From: a bacterium
GTDB taxonomy: Bacteria > BMS3Abin14
DNA: 64,000 nt
Direction: 5' to 3'
Assembly: GCA_020350725.1 (NCBI GenBank)
Contig: CP070719.1
Span: 2,316,516-2,380,515 of the forward strand
The translations under genes and the position numbers were made by a program. Below, in pieces: positions 17,458 through 25,017 of this stretch (positions are counted from its first letter, which is position 1; each line of letters begins with the position of its first letter). The notes beneath the pieces are model-generated. The model worked only from the letters and a program-made list of their open reading frames with translations, did not search any database and was not told where the DNA came from.

Positions 17458-18636
17458 TTATCGACTGCTGAATTCAGGGGAGCGCTGGATATTCCCCAGC
17501 TCCTCCTCCAACTCCCCCGATACCTGGTACCTTTTCATGAACCTCCGGTCTATCCAGTCCTTGAGGCGAAAAGCAAGACGGCCTTGGTATATCCATTTCC
17601 CCTTCCGCAGGATACCTGTCCCGTCCCCCATGTTCAGGATGAGAAGGAAGGACGGGCTGCCGGGTTCGAAAACCGTAAGCGGTGTCCCCTCCAGGGATGC
17701 CAGAAGGTTGTGGAAGAGGACCGGGTTCTGACGGACCGCGTAGACGCCGACTCTGGCCAGGGGGTCGCCCTCAAGGGTGACACAGTCGCCGCCGCCGAAG
17801 ATCTCCGGAAAGTCGACGCTCTGAAGGCGGTTGTTCACCAGGAGTCCCCCGTCATCGCCTGCAGGGACCTCCGTGTTGCGGAAAAGGGAACTCGGTTTCA
17901 CCCCAACGGCCACGAAGGTGATGAGGCTGTCGATGGCCTGCCCGTCCTCCATCTTCACACTGCCTGCGGTGATCTCTTCTACGGGGACATCCTCGTGGAT
18001 GGCAACACCCCTTGATGCCAGGGATTCAAACGCCAGATCCCGTACCCTTCGGGGCAACCTTCCCAGCAGCTTCCCCCCCGTCAGAAGGGTGATCCTGGAG
18101 GGCCTCTGGAGACGCTGAGTCAGGGCCCAGACAGACCCGGCGAGTTCCACTCCCGCCGGTCCTCCTCCCACCACACAGACGGCGATCTCCTCCCCGGCGG
18201 GCTGGTCGCGATGGAGGGCCTCAAGGGCCAACCTCCCCCTGAGAAGGTTCTCGATGGGCTTAACGGTAAATATGTTTCGGCCCTCCCGGACAATGCGTCC
18301 GGTGGGAACTTCGCTACCGATGTTGAAGGACACGGTATCGTAAGGGATCGTGATGCCCGACGCGAGGACCAGCTCCTTCTCACGGGGGCGGATGTCCTCG
18401 ATCCGGTCCTCGATGAAACGGCCTCCGCGGTCAACCACCATCTTGCGGATGTGGAAGCGGATCTGCTGGGGGCGGTAATGACCCGAGACCATACCGGGGG
18501 CCATTCCGGAATAGTAATGATAAGGGGACGGGCCGACGACGGTCACCTGGTGGCCGCGCGAGGTGATCTCACCGGTTCGTAACAGGGTCGTGAGGTGGGC
18601 ATGACCACCTCCTGCCAGCACCAGATGGCGGCCCAT
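17458..18636 (-). CDS. FAD/NAD(P)-dependent oxidoreductase of the SelD-N-terminal-domain family
   Basis: A 392-residue two-dinucleotide-fold flavoprotein. The N-terminus MGRHLVLAGGGHAHLTTL carries the FAD GxGxxx-type site in the GGGHAHL form characteristic of the family found as the N-terminal half of fused SelD proteins (TIGR03169, Nterm_to_SelD, also close to NDH-2). Other blocks are YYSGMAPGMVSGHY, PYDTVSFNIGSEVP, the second nucleotide motif VCVVGGGPAGVELAGS, and the C-terminal FAD contact IFGGGDCVTLEGDPLARVGVYAVRQ. There is no CxxxxC redox disulfide and no SelD kinase domain. It lies directly upstream of the probable Sec-rhodanese gene, so a joint role in selenium or sulfur redox chemistry is a reasonable inference, not proof. 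The ATG has GGGAG about 10 nt upstream. Confidence 0.82.
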   Translation of the reverse strand: MGRHLVLAGGGHAHLTTLLRTGEITSRGHQVTVVGPSPYHYYSGMAPGMVSGHYRPQQIRFHIRKMVVDRGGRFIEDRIEDIRPREKELVLASGITIPYDTVSFNIGSEVPTGRIVREGRNIFTVKPIENLLRGRLALEALHRDQPAGEEIAVCVVGGGPAGVELAGSVWALTQRLQRPSRITLLTGGKLLGRLPRRVRDLAFESLASRGVAIHEDVPVEEITAGSVKMEDGQAIDSLITFVAVGVKPSSLFRNTEVPAGDDGGLLVNNRLQSVDFPEIFGGGDCVTLEGDPLARVGVYAVRQNPVLFHNLLASLEGTPLTVFEPGSPSFLLILNMGDGTGILRKGKWIYQGRLAFRLKDWIDRRFMKRYQVSGELEEELGNIQRSPEFSSR

Positions 18637-19208
18637 GGTCGAAGGTCTCCCGGGATCGCTTTCTTGTTAAGAAGGAAATGTCCTGTATATGGAAAAAGGG
18701 TAGCAGCTGCCGATGGGATGTCAATGGGGTGGCAAAATGGAGATGGGGGGTTAGAGATTGGAGATTGGACATTGGATATTAGAGATTAGATATTAGAGAG
18801 TGGATATTGGAGATTAGATATTGGAGGTTGGGCATCGGGAATGGAGGATCGGAGGACAGGTTCCGGTTCACGGTTCGCAGTATGAGCTCAAAAACCGATA
18901 CCGCAGCCGATGTCTTCCGTTGCCCGTTGCAACTTGACCCTTGGGCGGTTTTCTGCTCCCTTGACGCCGGCCTCCAGACTCAGGCCGGGGCCCAGACGCC
19001 AGGGAAGACGGGACGAGGAGACGGGGGGGGCGGGTGGGGGAACGCGGGAGAAGAAGCGGCAGTCATTGCGAGCCGATATCCAGGTGAAGCAATCCCAGGG
19101 GAGATCTCGGACGATAACGTCTTCCTGCTCTCCGGACATCCCCCGGGACACCTGGTATTCTGTATAATTAACTGCAGAGCGAGAATACAAATGGAGGAGC
19201 AGCGCTGT
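18637..19208. repeat. Repeat-rich spacer: family A array plus a REP-like GTCATTGCGA element
   Basis: Positions 18739-18830 are a family A run (GAGATTGGAGATTGGACATTGG-like units). At 19062-19096 is one copy of the dispersed element that starts GTCATTGCGA and ends GGTGAAGCAATC (family C). A TATAAT at 19163-19168 is a likely -10 for the small-gene operon that follows, without a good -35. A longer open frame from 18807 crosses these repeats and is not credible as protein. Confidence 0.6.
19062..19096 (+). repeat. Family C repeat copy (solo)
   Basis: GTCATTGCGAGCCGATATCC followed by AGGTGAAGCAATCCC. It is preceded by AACGCGGGAGAAGAAGCGGCA, similar to the sequence before the copy at 29.8 kb. Confidence 0.6.
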
Positions 19209-19445
19209 ATGGTCGATCAGATCACCACCTGGATCAAAGGCCTTCCCTGGAGTATGGTCGTTCTGGCCTGTCTCACCCTGGGTCTCGCACCCTTTTCTCC
19301 GCCCCACATCTGGGAGAAGCTGCACCTTCTCCTTAAAGGCAGGTTGATTCGCCCCATAGACTGGCTCGATCTGATCTTCCACGGGGTCCCGTGGCTGATC
19401 CTCATCGCCAAGCTGGTCTTCAGGGGGAATGGAGGTGTAAGATGA
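19209..19445 (+). CDS. Small two-helix membrane protein (often labelled RND transporter)
   Basis: A 78-residue protein with two hydrophobic segments, WSMVVLACLTLGLAPFS and LDLIFHGVPWLILIAKLVF, separated by a basic amphipathic stretch (HIWEKLHLLLKGRLIRPIDWLD). Proteins of this pattern are conserved in proteobacteria and carry an RND transporter label in databases, but they are far too short for that; function unknown. The ATG at 19209 has GGAGGAG 9 nt upstream, whereas the long frame back to 18807 would run through repeats. Its TGA overlaps the ATG of the next small gene (ATGA), so the two are translationally coupled. Confidence 0.72.
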   Translation: MVDQITTWIKGLPWSMVVLACLTLGLAPFSPPHIWEKLHLLLKGRLIRPIDWLDLIFHGVPWLILIAKLVFRGNGGVR

Positions 19446-19642
19446 TTGAGGTTAAGACGTTCGCCACTCCCCTCAAGGTCTTCCAGGCCCATGAGGAGCT
19501 GGAAGCCCTGGACGAGCAGGTCAACGGTTTTCTGGCCGGCCAGGGGATCGACGAGGTGGTGTCGGTCAGCGACGCCGTCACCACCGATCAGACCGGCGCC
19601 GCCATCGGGCTGGTGAGGGTTCTGGCCTATCGAAAGCCCTGA
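19442..19642 (+). CDS. Small conserved soluble protein
   Basis: A 66-residue acidic protein, MIEVKTFATPLKVFQAHEELEALDEQVNGF..., with no hydrophobic segment and a C-terminal beta-type stretch (AAIGLVRVLAYRKP). I do not recognise a characterised family; the fold looks like a small alpha/beta unit. Overlap of its start codon with the stop of the two-helix membrane protein and close spacing (25 nt) to the LapA-like gene indicate a three-gene operon of very small proteins. Absence of Cys argues against a redox role. Confidence 0.65.
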   Translation: MIEVKTFATPLKVFQAHEELEALDEQVNGFLAGQGIDEVVSVSDAVTTDQTGAAIGLVRVLAYRKP

Positions 19643-19667
19643 CGGTCCCTCAGGCAGGAGGTTCCCC

Positions 19668-19874
19668 TTGAAAGCCAAGACGATCGTGTTTCTGACCCTT
19701 TTGAGCCTTTCCCTGGTTCTTCTCCTGCAGAACGCCCAGGTGGTTTCCGTGAAGTTTTTCTTCTGGGAGATCAGCATGTCACGGGTGATCATGTTCCCCC
19801 TGCTCATCCTCCTCGGCTTTGCCCTCGGATACGTGGCGGGCACTACGGGGAAAAAAAGACGGGGAAGGGTATAG
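19668..19874 (+). CDS. LapA (DUF1049) family small membrane protein
   Basis: A 68-residue protein with two transmembrane helices, TIVFLTLLSLSLVLLLQNAQVVSVKFFFW and VIMFPLLILLGFALGYVAG, followed by a short basic tail (KKRRGRV). The LLLQN...V.V.F..W block joining the helices is the hallmark of LapA/YciS-type proteins, which in enterobacteria take part in control of lipopolysaccharide synthesis. The TTG start at 19668 is supported by AGGAGG 5 nt upstream. Last gene of the small operon, followed by a terminator-like hairpin. Confidence 0.78.
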   Translation: MKAKTIVFLTLLSLSLVLLLQNAQVVSVKFFFWEISMSRVIMFPLLILLGFALGYVAGTTGKKRRGRV

Positions 19875-19884
19875 AACTCCGTAA

Positions 19885-19926
19885 GGGGCAAATCCCCGGG
19901 CTCAAGGACGGGTTGCCCTCTTTTCG
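19885..19926 (+). terminator. Probable terminator of the small-protein operon
   Basis: GGGCAA (19886-19891) pairs with TTGCCC (19913-19918) with an inner CCCG/CGGG pairing, followed by TCTTTTC. It lies 11 nt after the LapA-like gene and in the convergent gap before the minus-strand lipoprotein gene. Confidence 0.5.
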
Positions 19927-19982
19927 GGCCGGGGTTCGCACTCCAGTCAACGGCAGGTCGGGGCGGTTTGCCGCCGGGTCCC

Positions 19983-21242
19983 TCACGGTCGGCCGGTTGG
20001 CAGGGCCCTCCAATCCTCCAGGAACCTCCTCCCTCCATGCTCCATGATCCTGTCGATGTCCATGGTATTCCTCTTCCGGTCAACCGCTTCCCGGACCACC
20101 CGGATATCTTCAGGATCACCGTCGTGCAGATATCCGAACTTGAGGAGGTTTCCCAGAGGGAGGAGGGCGGGGACAGTGTAATAATCGCTCCCCGGCGGGC
20201 CGTCACGGCCCACATACATCCCGAAAAGGGGTCTCGGTTCACCGAGAAGGATCTCGGCCGTGTAGAGGGGATCGCACGGCGACAGGTACCTCATATCGTA
20301 ATCGATCTCCACCCCGCCTGCCCTCTTTCCATACGTGACGTCAAATCCCCTCAGGAGGGGCGGGTTTTCTCCGCTCAGGAGGTAGTCCAGGTAACGGCTC
20401 CATCGGATGACCCGGTGTGCCACGGGTTCGCCGGAGTCCGAGGCCGGGTAGATCTCGTTGGACCGGAGGGCCACGTCCACCGAGACCCGCCCGTCCCCGG
20501 GCAGGGGCAGGTCCTTGCCCAGGAGATAGGATCTGTGGTGGTTGTGCTGGGCCAGGACCATGGCGACGGGAGACAGGCCCTCGTCCAGGACCACGTGCAC
20601 GGCGACGAAATTGTCCAGCTCGTGCCAGTCCTCACTGCTGAAACCGGCCAGGACCATGAGGATGTCGACGTACCAGGGAAGTCTGGCCGGGAGGCCGCTG
20701 ACGGCAAAGAGCGCATTGTATTTCAGAAAGGTCAGGCGGCGGGTGCCCTTCCCGCCCTCCCCGTCCGGGAAGTCAACCGCTTCCCGGTAGACTCTCCCGT
20801 AGAGGACCGGCCGCCGGGTCTCAAGGGCAACCTCCCGCTCCTGGCCGAGCTTTCTGTCCCATCCCGCCCTTCGGTACCGGTCGAGGGAGAAATCCACAAA
20901 GACACCCCGTTTTCCCCGGTTGGCGTCGAGGACCTCGCGGGTCACGGCCGGTGAGAGGACCTCCCGATCGGGGAAGCGGAGCAGAGCGGCGTGGGGGAGA
21001 TAGTCGCGGTAGAGATCGATGGGGTACCTGCCTCCGGGTGGAAGGATCAGGCGCGGTCGGTAACGCTCGAGCAGCGCCCTGTCCTCGGGAGAGGTTCCCC
21101 GGTACCCCTCGCCATCACACCGGTCCCGGTAATATGAGGCAAATCCGGGGTAGTCGGCAAAGGTGTGGTATCCGTCCCCCGAACATCCACCCAGGGCGAA
21201 AAAAAAGATTGGAAGAAGTATTGGACCAAGGATCCTGGTCAC
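19983..21242 (-). CDS. Predicted lipoprotein of unknown function
   Basis: A 419-residue protein with a lipoprotein signal (MTRILGPILLPIFFFALGGCSG; lipobox LGGC) and therefore membrane-anchored outside the cytoplasm. The mature part is rich in Tyr, Asp and Arg and has blocks such as ERYRPRLILPPGGRYPIDLYRDYLPH, NALFAVSGLPARLPWYVDILMVLAGF, HELDNFVAVHVVLDEGLSPVAMVLAQHNHHRSYL and EILLGEPRPLFGMYVGRDGPPGSDYYTVP. The W-HELD-VAVHVVL and AQHNHHRSYL segments hint at a His-rich functional site, but I do not recognise the family. It is downstream (156 nt) of the CopD/cytochrome b5-like gene on the same strand and may belong to that operon. Confidence 0.72.
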   Translation of the reverse strand: MTRILGPILLPIFFFALGGCSGDGYHTFADYPGFASYYRDRCDGEGYRGTSPEDRALLERYRPRLILPPGGRYPIDLYRDYLPHAALLRFPDREVLSPAVTREVLDANRGKRGVFVDFSLDRYRRAGWDRKLGQEREVALETRRPVLYGRVYREAVDFPDGEGGKGTRRLTFLKYNALFAVSGLPARLPWYVDILMVLAGFSSEDWHELDNFVAVHVVLDEGLSPVAMVLAQHNHHRSYLLGKDLPLPGDGRVSVDVALRSNEIYPASDSGEPVAHRVIRWSRYLDYLLSGENPPLLRGFDVTYGKRAGGVEIDYDMRYLSPCDPLYTAEILLGEPRPLFGMYVGRDGPPGSDYYTVPALLPLGNLLKFGYLHDGDPEDIRVVREAVDRKRNTMDIDRIMEHGGRRFLEDWRALPTGRP

Positions 21243-21398
21243 CTGAACCCATTCCCCCGAACCCGATGGGCAAATTCCGGAGATTGCTCCGTCGGCCCCA
21301 ACAGCCCGAGCCTCCTCCAGATATTGGCATTTCCTTCCGGATGTCAGATGCCGGATCTCCAGGCTTTGGCGGTCTCCCTCTTCCTTTGCCGCCTCTTT

Positions 21399-22352
21399 TC
21401 ACAGCCGCCACAGGGCCACGACGGCAAGAATGACGAGGCAGGCGGCGGTCCCCAGGTAGATCGCCCTGTAGTACCATCGGGTCACATTGCTCTTCTCACC
21501 TCGACCCCCGAGGAGCCTGCCCGCCCTCGGGACCCTCTCCAGGACATCCGGTCCGTGGGGGGCATCCCGGAAGCTGTCGCTCAGATCCTGCCCCGCATGG
21601 TGACCGCCCGGATGGATGCCATGCCGCCAGAGGTTGCGGCCGGTCAGGTCGTAGATGACTCCGTCGGCGGCCGCCAGGGCCTTCCTCTTGCCCCTTCCCG
21701 TGAAGAGGGACAGATCGCCTGTGGTCAGTTCGACCGGTCTGCCGCCGTCGATCTCTTTGGACAACTGCCGGTACCGCCGCCCGGCATAGGGGACGATGTA
21801 CCACGTGATGAACACTGTGGTCGCCAGCAGGCAGAGAACGGCCAGGATCTTCAGGACGAGGAGGAGACCGAAACGGGACGTGAGAAGGCCCGGTATGAAC
21901 AGGACCTTCATGTAGGCCAGGAAGGGGCCGGCAACGATAACCACCGCTGCCCCGTACCACATCTGGCGGAGATATCCCCTGGGGGGGGAGGGAAAATCCC
22001 GATGCCGAAGTGCAGCGGGAAGGAAGAGATAGAGAAAGATCCCCACCCATCCCACTCCGAACAGGATGTGGATGAGATAGGCAGCCGCGTGCAGGATACG
22101 CTGCCCCGGAGTGACGAGAAGTAAGGGGTCGACAGGGGGGGTGGCGCTCTGGAGGGCCTCACGGAAGGCCTCCCCTGAGGGGGTGAGAGGTCCCCCGCCG
22201 AAGGGCGAGATGTGGCAGTGGGAGCAGGCTTGTCCGGTGGCCTTGGCGAAGGGCGGCATGGCGCCGCCCACATCCGGCCGCACCAGGATGAGGGCGACCA
22301 GTGCACACGCGACGGACAGGAACAGGACTGATGCCGGCGGCCCGGATCTCAT
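21399..22352 (-). CDS. CopD-like membrane protein with an N-terminal CxxCH heme site and C-terminal cytochrome b5-like domain
   Basis: A 317-residue protein with three recognisable parts. After a signal/anchor helix, residues about 43-47 are CSHCH, a covalent heme c site in a short cytochrome segment (PPFAKATGQACSHCHISPFGG). Residues about 80-200 hold four hydrophobic helices resembling the CopD/DUF family of copper-resistance membrane proteins (ILHAAAYLIHILFGVGWVGIFLYLFLPAAL ... LLVLKILAVLCLLATTVFITWYIV). Residues about 230-285 resemble cytochrome b5: ADGVIYDLTGRNLWRHGIHPGGHHAGQDLSDSF with the HPGG heme ligand and a second His in APHGPDVL. A final helix ends the protein. This looks like a membrane electron-transfer module. 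It starts 4 nt inside the end of the PEPCK-like gene, so the two are coupled. Confidence 0.75.
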   Translation of the reverse strand: MRSGPPASVLFLSVACALVALILVRPDVGGAMPPFAKATGQACSHCHISPFGGGPLTPSGEAFREALQSATPPVDPLLLVTPGQRILHAAAYLIHILFGVGWVGIFLYLFLPAALRHRDFPSPPRGYLRQMWYGAAVVIVAGPFLAYMKVLFIPGLLTSRFGLLLVLKILAVLCLLATTVFITWYIVPYAGRRYRQLSKEIDGGRPVELTTGDLSLFTGRGKRKALAAADGVIYDLTGRNLWRHGIHPGGHHAGQDLSDSFRDAPHGPDVLERVPRAGRLLGGRGEKSNVTRWYYRAIYLGTAACLVILAVVALWRL

Positions 22353-24148
22353 GACCGGTCCCTCGAGATGAGCTCAAACAGGGCATGTGCAGCCTCCCGC
22401 GGGCCCTCGATCTCGAAGCCGGGAAGGGCCAGCCGGGTCCGGATCTGGGCGAAGAAGGCCCCGGACGAGAAGGCGGCCTCGAAGGTCCTCACGGCCAGTT
22501 CCTCGTGCATGTCCCTGTACTGGGGAGGCCCGAAGATATTGGCGAAGTAGCTGTGCACGAGTCCGATGGAGGTGGTTGTCCCCTTGGCCATGGCGGCGCC
22601 CTCGCGGAAGACCCTCAGGGCGGCCTGTGGGGTCGGCAGGGGATCGACAATGGGGTGGTCCGGGTCCACCTGCTCGTAGTTGTTGGTGTACAGGACGTAG
22701 TCCACGGGGTACCCGGCCGTGACCTCCTCCAGGAAGGCCACCGGCACGACGACTCTGGCATTGACCTTCTGGGGGCTCATGATGATAGCCCGGTCCACCT
22801 GGTTGAAGGCGTACTCCCGGGCGAGATCGTCCAGACGGATGAAGGCACCGATCTCCGTGCCGTAGCCGTGAACCCTTCCGTCAGACCCTATCTCGAGGGA
22901 GCCCATGTCGTCGGCGACGATGGTCATGTCACTGATGGAGTCCCGGCCCAGGGTTCTGAGAGCCTCCAGCGTCTCTGACTTGCCCGTGGCGGTGTCCCCC
23001 ATGATGAGGAGGCTGGCCGTCCTCCCGTTCCTCAGGGTGATCCTTGTCATGGCCCCGTGGAAGGGCATCCGCCCCCTCTTCATGACCCGGACATTGTGGA
23101 GAGTGAGGGCCATCTTCTTCAGATAACCGAAATACCCGAAACGGTCCTCCCCGGGCACCGCGGCGATGAGGAGGTCGTTCGCCTCATCATCGAAGAAGAC
23201 CGTGGGCAGGTCCCCGTACCGCCCCAATTGATCGGACGGGACGCCATAGAGGTAGATCGCCTCCGGGCCGGAGGCGATCTGCTCGTCGGTGGCCAGCTCG
23301 AAGAGATTGGCCAGGGAACAGCCGAGACCCATGAACCGACGATTGAAGTAGATGAATATGACGACGGGACCGACCTGGGCGGGATAGCAGAGCCACTGCT
23401 CCGGGTCGAGATCCAGGTTCTCCAGGGGATTCGTTTCGACCTTCAGGAACTCTCCGGTTCGCCGGTTCTCCGGGGGATCGATGATAAGGGGAGGGTTGAT
23501 GAGGACCTGGCGGACAAAGGGGATGTTGTCCAGACCGGCAACCGTGCCGACGGTGGAGGGCCATTGCCTCTGCACGGCTATGATCCCCACGTCGCACCCG
23601 GCCGAGACCTGACGATAGATGCGGAGGCGATCCCCGGTGATGTTCTCGCAGATGTCTCGATAGAGGGCCCGGACCAGGTGTTTAAGTCTTTCCACAGTGA
23701 TGTTGAAGGTCCTGTATGGTCTCCTGTCGTGGCTGTTGGGGCCCTGCTCGGAGGTGCATATCAGGTACCTGTCATGGGCCCGCCAGAAGTCATAGAAACC
23801 CTCGATAAAGAGATGCAGAGCCCTCCTGTCATTCAGGTAGTGGTCTCCATCCGCGGCAACCCTGGCGGCGTTCTCCAGCCGGGTCTCGGAGAGGTTCCGA
23901 AGCAGGGAGAGCAGGCGTCGGCGGCCCCCGGGGGCTGTCACGTCCGGCGCCATCCTCGCCAGGATCGGACTGGCGTGTCGTTCGAGGTCGTCGAGGTAGA
24001 AGCCGAGAACGGTCTCGAATGCCCTGCTGTTGACCAACTCCTCGGTAGTGGCGCACAGGATCCCCTCCGTGGACAGGATGACCTGCCGATCGTCCCTGAC
24101 GAGGGATCTCAGGTAGATGTCGGGCTTACTGGATGGAGGCATGGTCAT
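22349..24148 (-). CDS. PEPCK/HprK-superfamily P-loop protein
   Basis: A 599-residue cytoplasmic protein. About 350 N-terminal residues are unrelated to known catalytic domains but well ordered (e.g. VERLKHLVRALYRDICENITGDRLRIYRQVSAGCDVGIIA). The C-terminal part has the nucleotide site GDTATGKSETLEAL and, 25 residues on, IVADDMGSLEI; the G-x4-GKSE...L plus V-A-D-D pairing is characteristic of HPr kinase and PEP carboxykinase, which share a fold. Proteins like this in Desulfobacterota are usually labelled phosphoenolpyruvate carboxykinase, but the PEPCK oxaloacetate-binding motifs are not evident to me, so a protein kinase/phosphorylase activity is equally possible. It sits between SfsA (30 nt upstream) and the membrane cytochrome gene (4-nt overlap), all minus strand, suggesting an operon. 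Confidence 0.68.
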   Translation of the reverse strand: MTMPPSSKPDIYLRSLVRDDRQVILSTEGILCATTEELVNSRAFETVLGFYLDDLERHASPILARMAPDVTAPGGRRRLLSLLRNLSETRLENAARVAADGDHYLNDRRALHLFIEGFYDFWRAHDRYLICTSEQGPNSHDRRPYRTFNITVERLKHLVRALYRDICENITGDRLRIYRQVSAGCDVGIIAVQRQWPSTVGTVAGLDNIPFVRQVLINPPLIIDPPENRRTGEFLKVETNPLENLDLDPEQWLCYPAQVGPVVIFIYFNRRFMGLGCSLANLFELATDEQIASGPEAIYLYGVPSDQLGRYGDLPTVFFDDEANDLLIAAVPGEDRFGYFGYLKKMALTLHNVRVMKRGRMPFHGAMTRITLRNGRTASLLIMGDTATGKSETLEALRTLGRDSISDMTIVADDMGSLEIGSDGRVHGYGTEIGAFIRLDDLAREYAFNQVDRAIIMSPQKVNARVVVPVAFLEEVTAGYPVDYVLYTNNYEQVDPDHPIVDPLPTPQAALRVFREGAAMAKGTTTSIGLVHSYFANIFGPPQYRDMHEELAVRTFEAAFSSGAFFAQIRTRLALPGFEIEGPREAAHALFELISRDRS

Positions 24149-24178
24149 GGGAGTTCCGTCCTCTCTCGTGCGTCTCCG

Positions 24179-24898
24179 TCAGGGCAAGGATGGTACGGTC
24201 AGCGGCAGGGTGTCAACGTAAAAGATGCCCGAGGGGCCGACTTCCAGGCTGCAGGCGAGGACCTTGACCCCGGCTTCGACCGCCTCATCGAAGGCCTGGG
24301 CATAATCGGGGTCGATGTCCCGGGCAGGACCGAAGCGGGAACAGTCCGACCTCTGAACGATGTAGAGCATGCATGCGAGATAGCCCTCCGAAAGGGCATC
24401 GATGAGGGTAAGGAGATGCTTTTTCCCCCTCGCGGTACGGGCGTCGGGGAACCTGGCCGTGTCGTTCTCCCGGAGGGTGACGTTCTTGACCTCGGCCAGA
24501 CATCTGGAGGCGCCGTCAGTGAGGACCAGGTCGAGCCTGGAATCACCGTAGGTGTATTCCCGCCCCTCGACCGTGAATCCCTCCAGACCGTCCTTTCCGG
24601 TCAGCCCTTCTGAGACGATCCTGGCTCCGAGTTCGTTGGCGAGCAGAGTGTTCACGCCCACCCATACGGCCTCGGTGCGGACCATCTCCAGGGTGTAGTC
24701 GGTTTTCCTGCCCGGTATCCCCTGGTAGGAAAGCATGACCGGTGAACCGGGGTCGGAGCAGGTCAGCATGCTCCCCGAGTTCGGGGTGAAGGCCGTTACC
24801 GTCCTTCCGTCATCGAGGCGGACATCGGCCAGGAACCGCTTGTATCGCCTCAGGAGGATACCGGGATGGAGATCGTCGAAGGTGTGGATCCTGATCAT
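24179..24898 (-). CDS. sfsA: SfsA, sugar fermentation stimulation protein homologue
   Basis: A 239-residue protein of the SfsA family, which has an OB-like N-terminal and a nuclease-like C-terminal domain; its true function is unsettled. Visible family segments: RRYKRFLADVRLDDGRTVTAFTPNSGSML (F-x-ADV ... V-x-CPNSG in most members), YTLEMVRTEAVWVGVNTLLAN, SRLDLVLTD, LAEVKNVTLRENDTARFPDARTARGKKHL, with the E-V-K and D-x-L nuclease-type residues, and the C-terminal LACSLEVGPSGI. The ATG at 24898 (MIRIHTFDD) is chosen over an upstream frame to 24925 because AAGAGAAAGAGA precedes it and homologues start there. Divergent from the dienelactone hydrolase gene; a TATAAT at 24941-24946 lies in the gap. 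Confidence 0.87.
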   Translation of the reverse strand: MIRIHTFDDLHPGILLRRYKRFLADVRLDDGRTVTAFTPNSGSMLTCSDPGSPVMLSYQGIPGRKTDYTLEMVRTEAVWVGVNTLLANELGARIVSEGLTGKDGLEGFTVEGREYTYGDSRLDLVLTDGASRCLAEVKNVTLRENDTARFPDARTARGKKHLLTLIDALSEGYLACMLYIVQRSDCSRFGPARDIDPDYAQAFDEAVEAGVKVLACSLEVGPSGIFYVDTLPLTVPSLP

Positions 24899-25017
24899 CG
24901 GATCTCTTTCTCTTTCTTCAGGCAACTCGTTCCGGGATGCTATAATTCTAAAGGTAAGACCGCGAAATGTCTTCCCGGTTTGTTGTCCTTATCCACAAGG
25001 GGGAGAGGAGGAGAGGG

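Noticed and set aside
18807-19208. N-terminal extension of the small membrane protein gene
   Set aside because: The extra 134 codons translate family A and C repeats and have no Shine-Dalgarno; GGAGGAG sits properly before the ATG at 19209.
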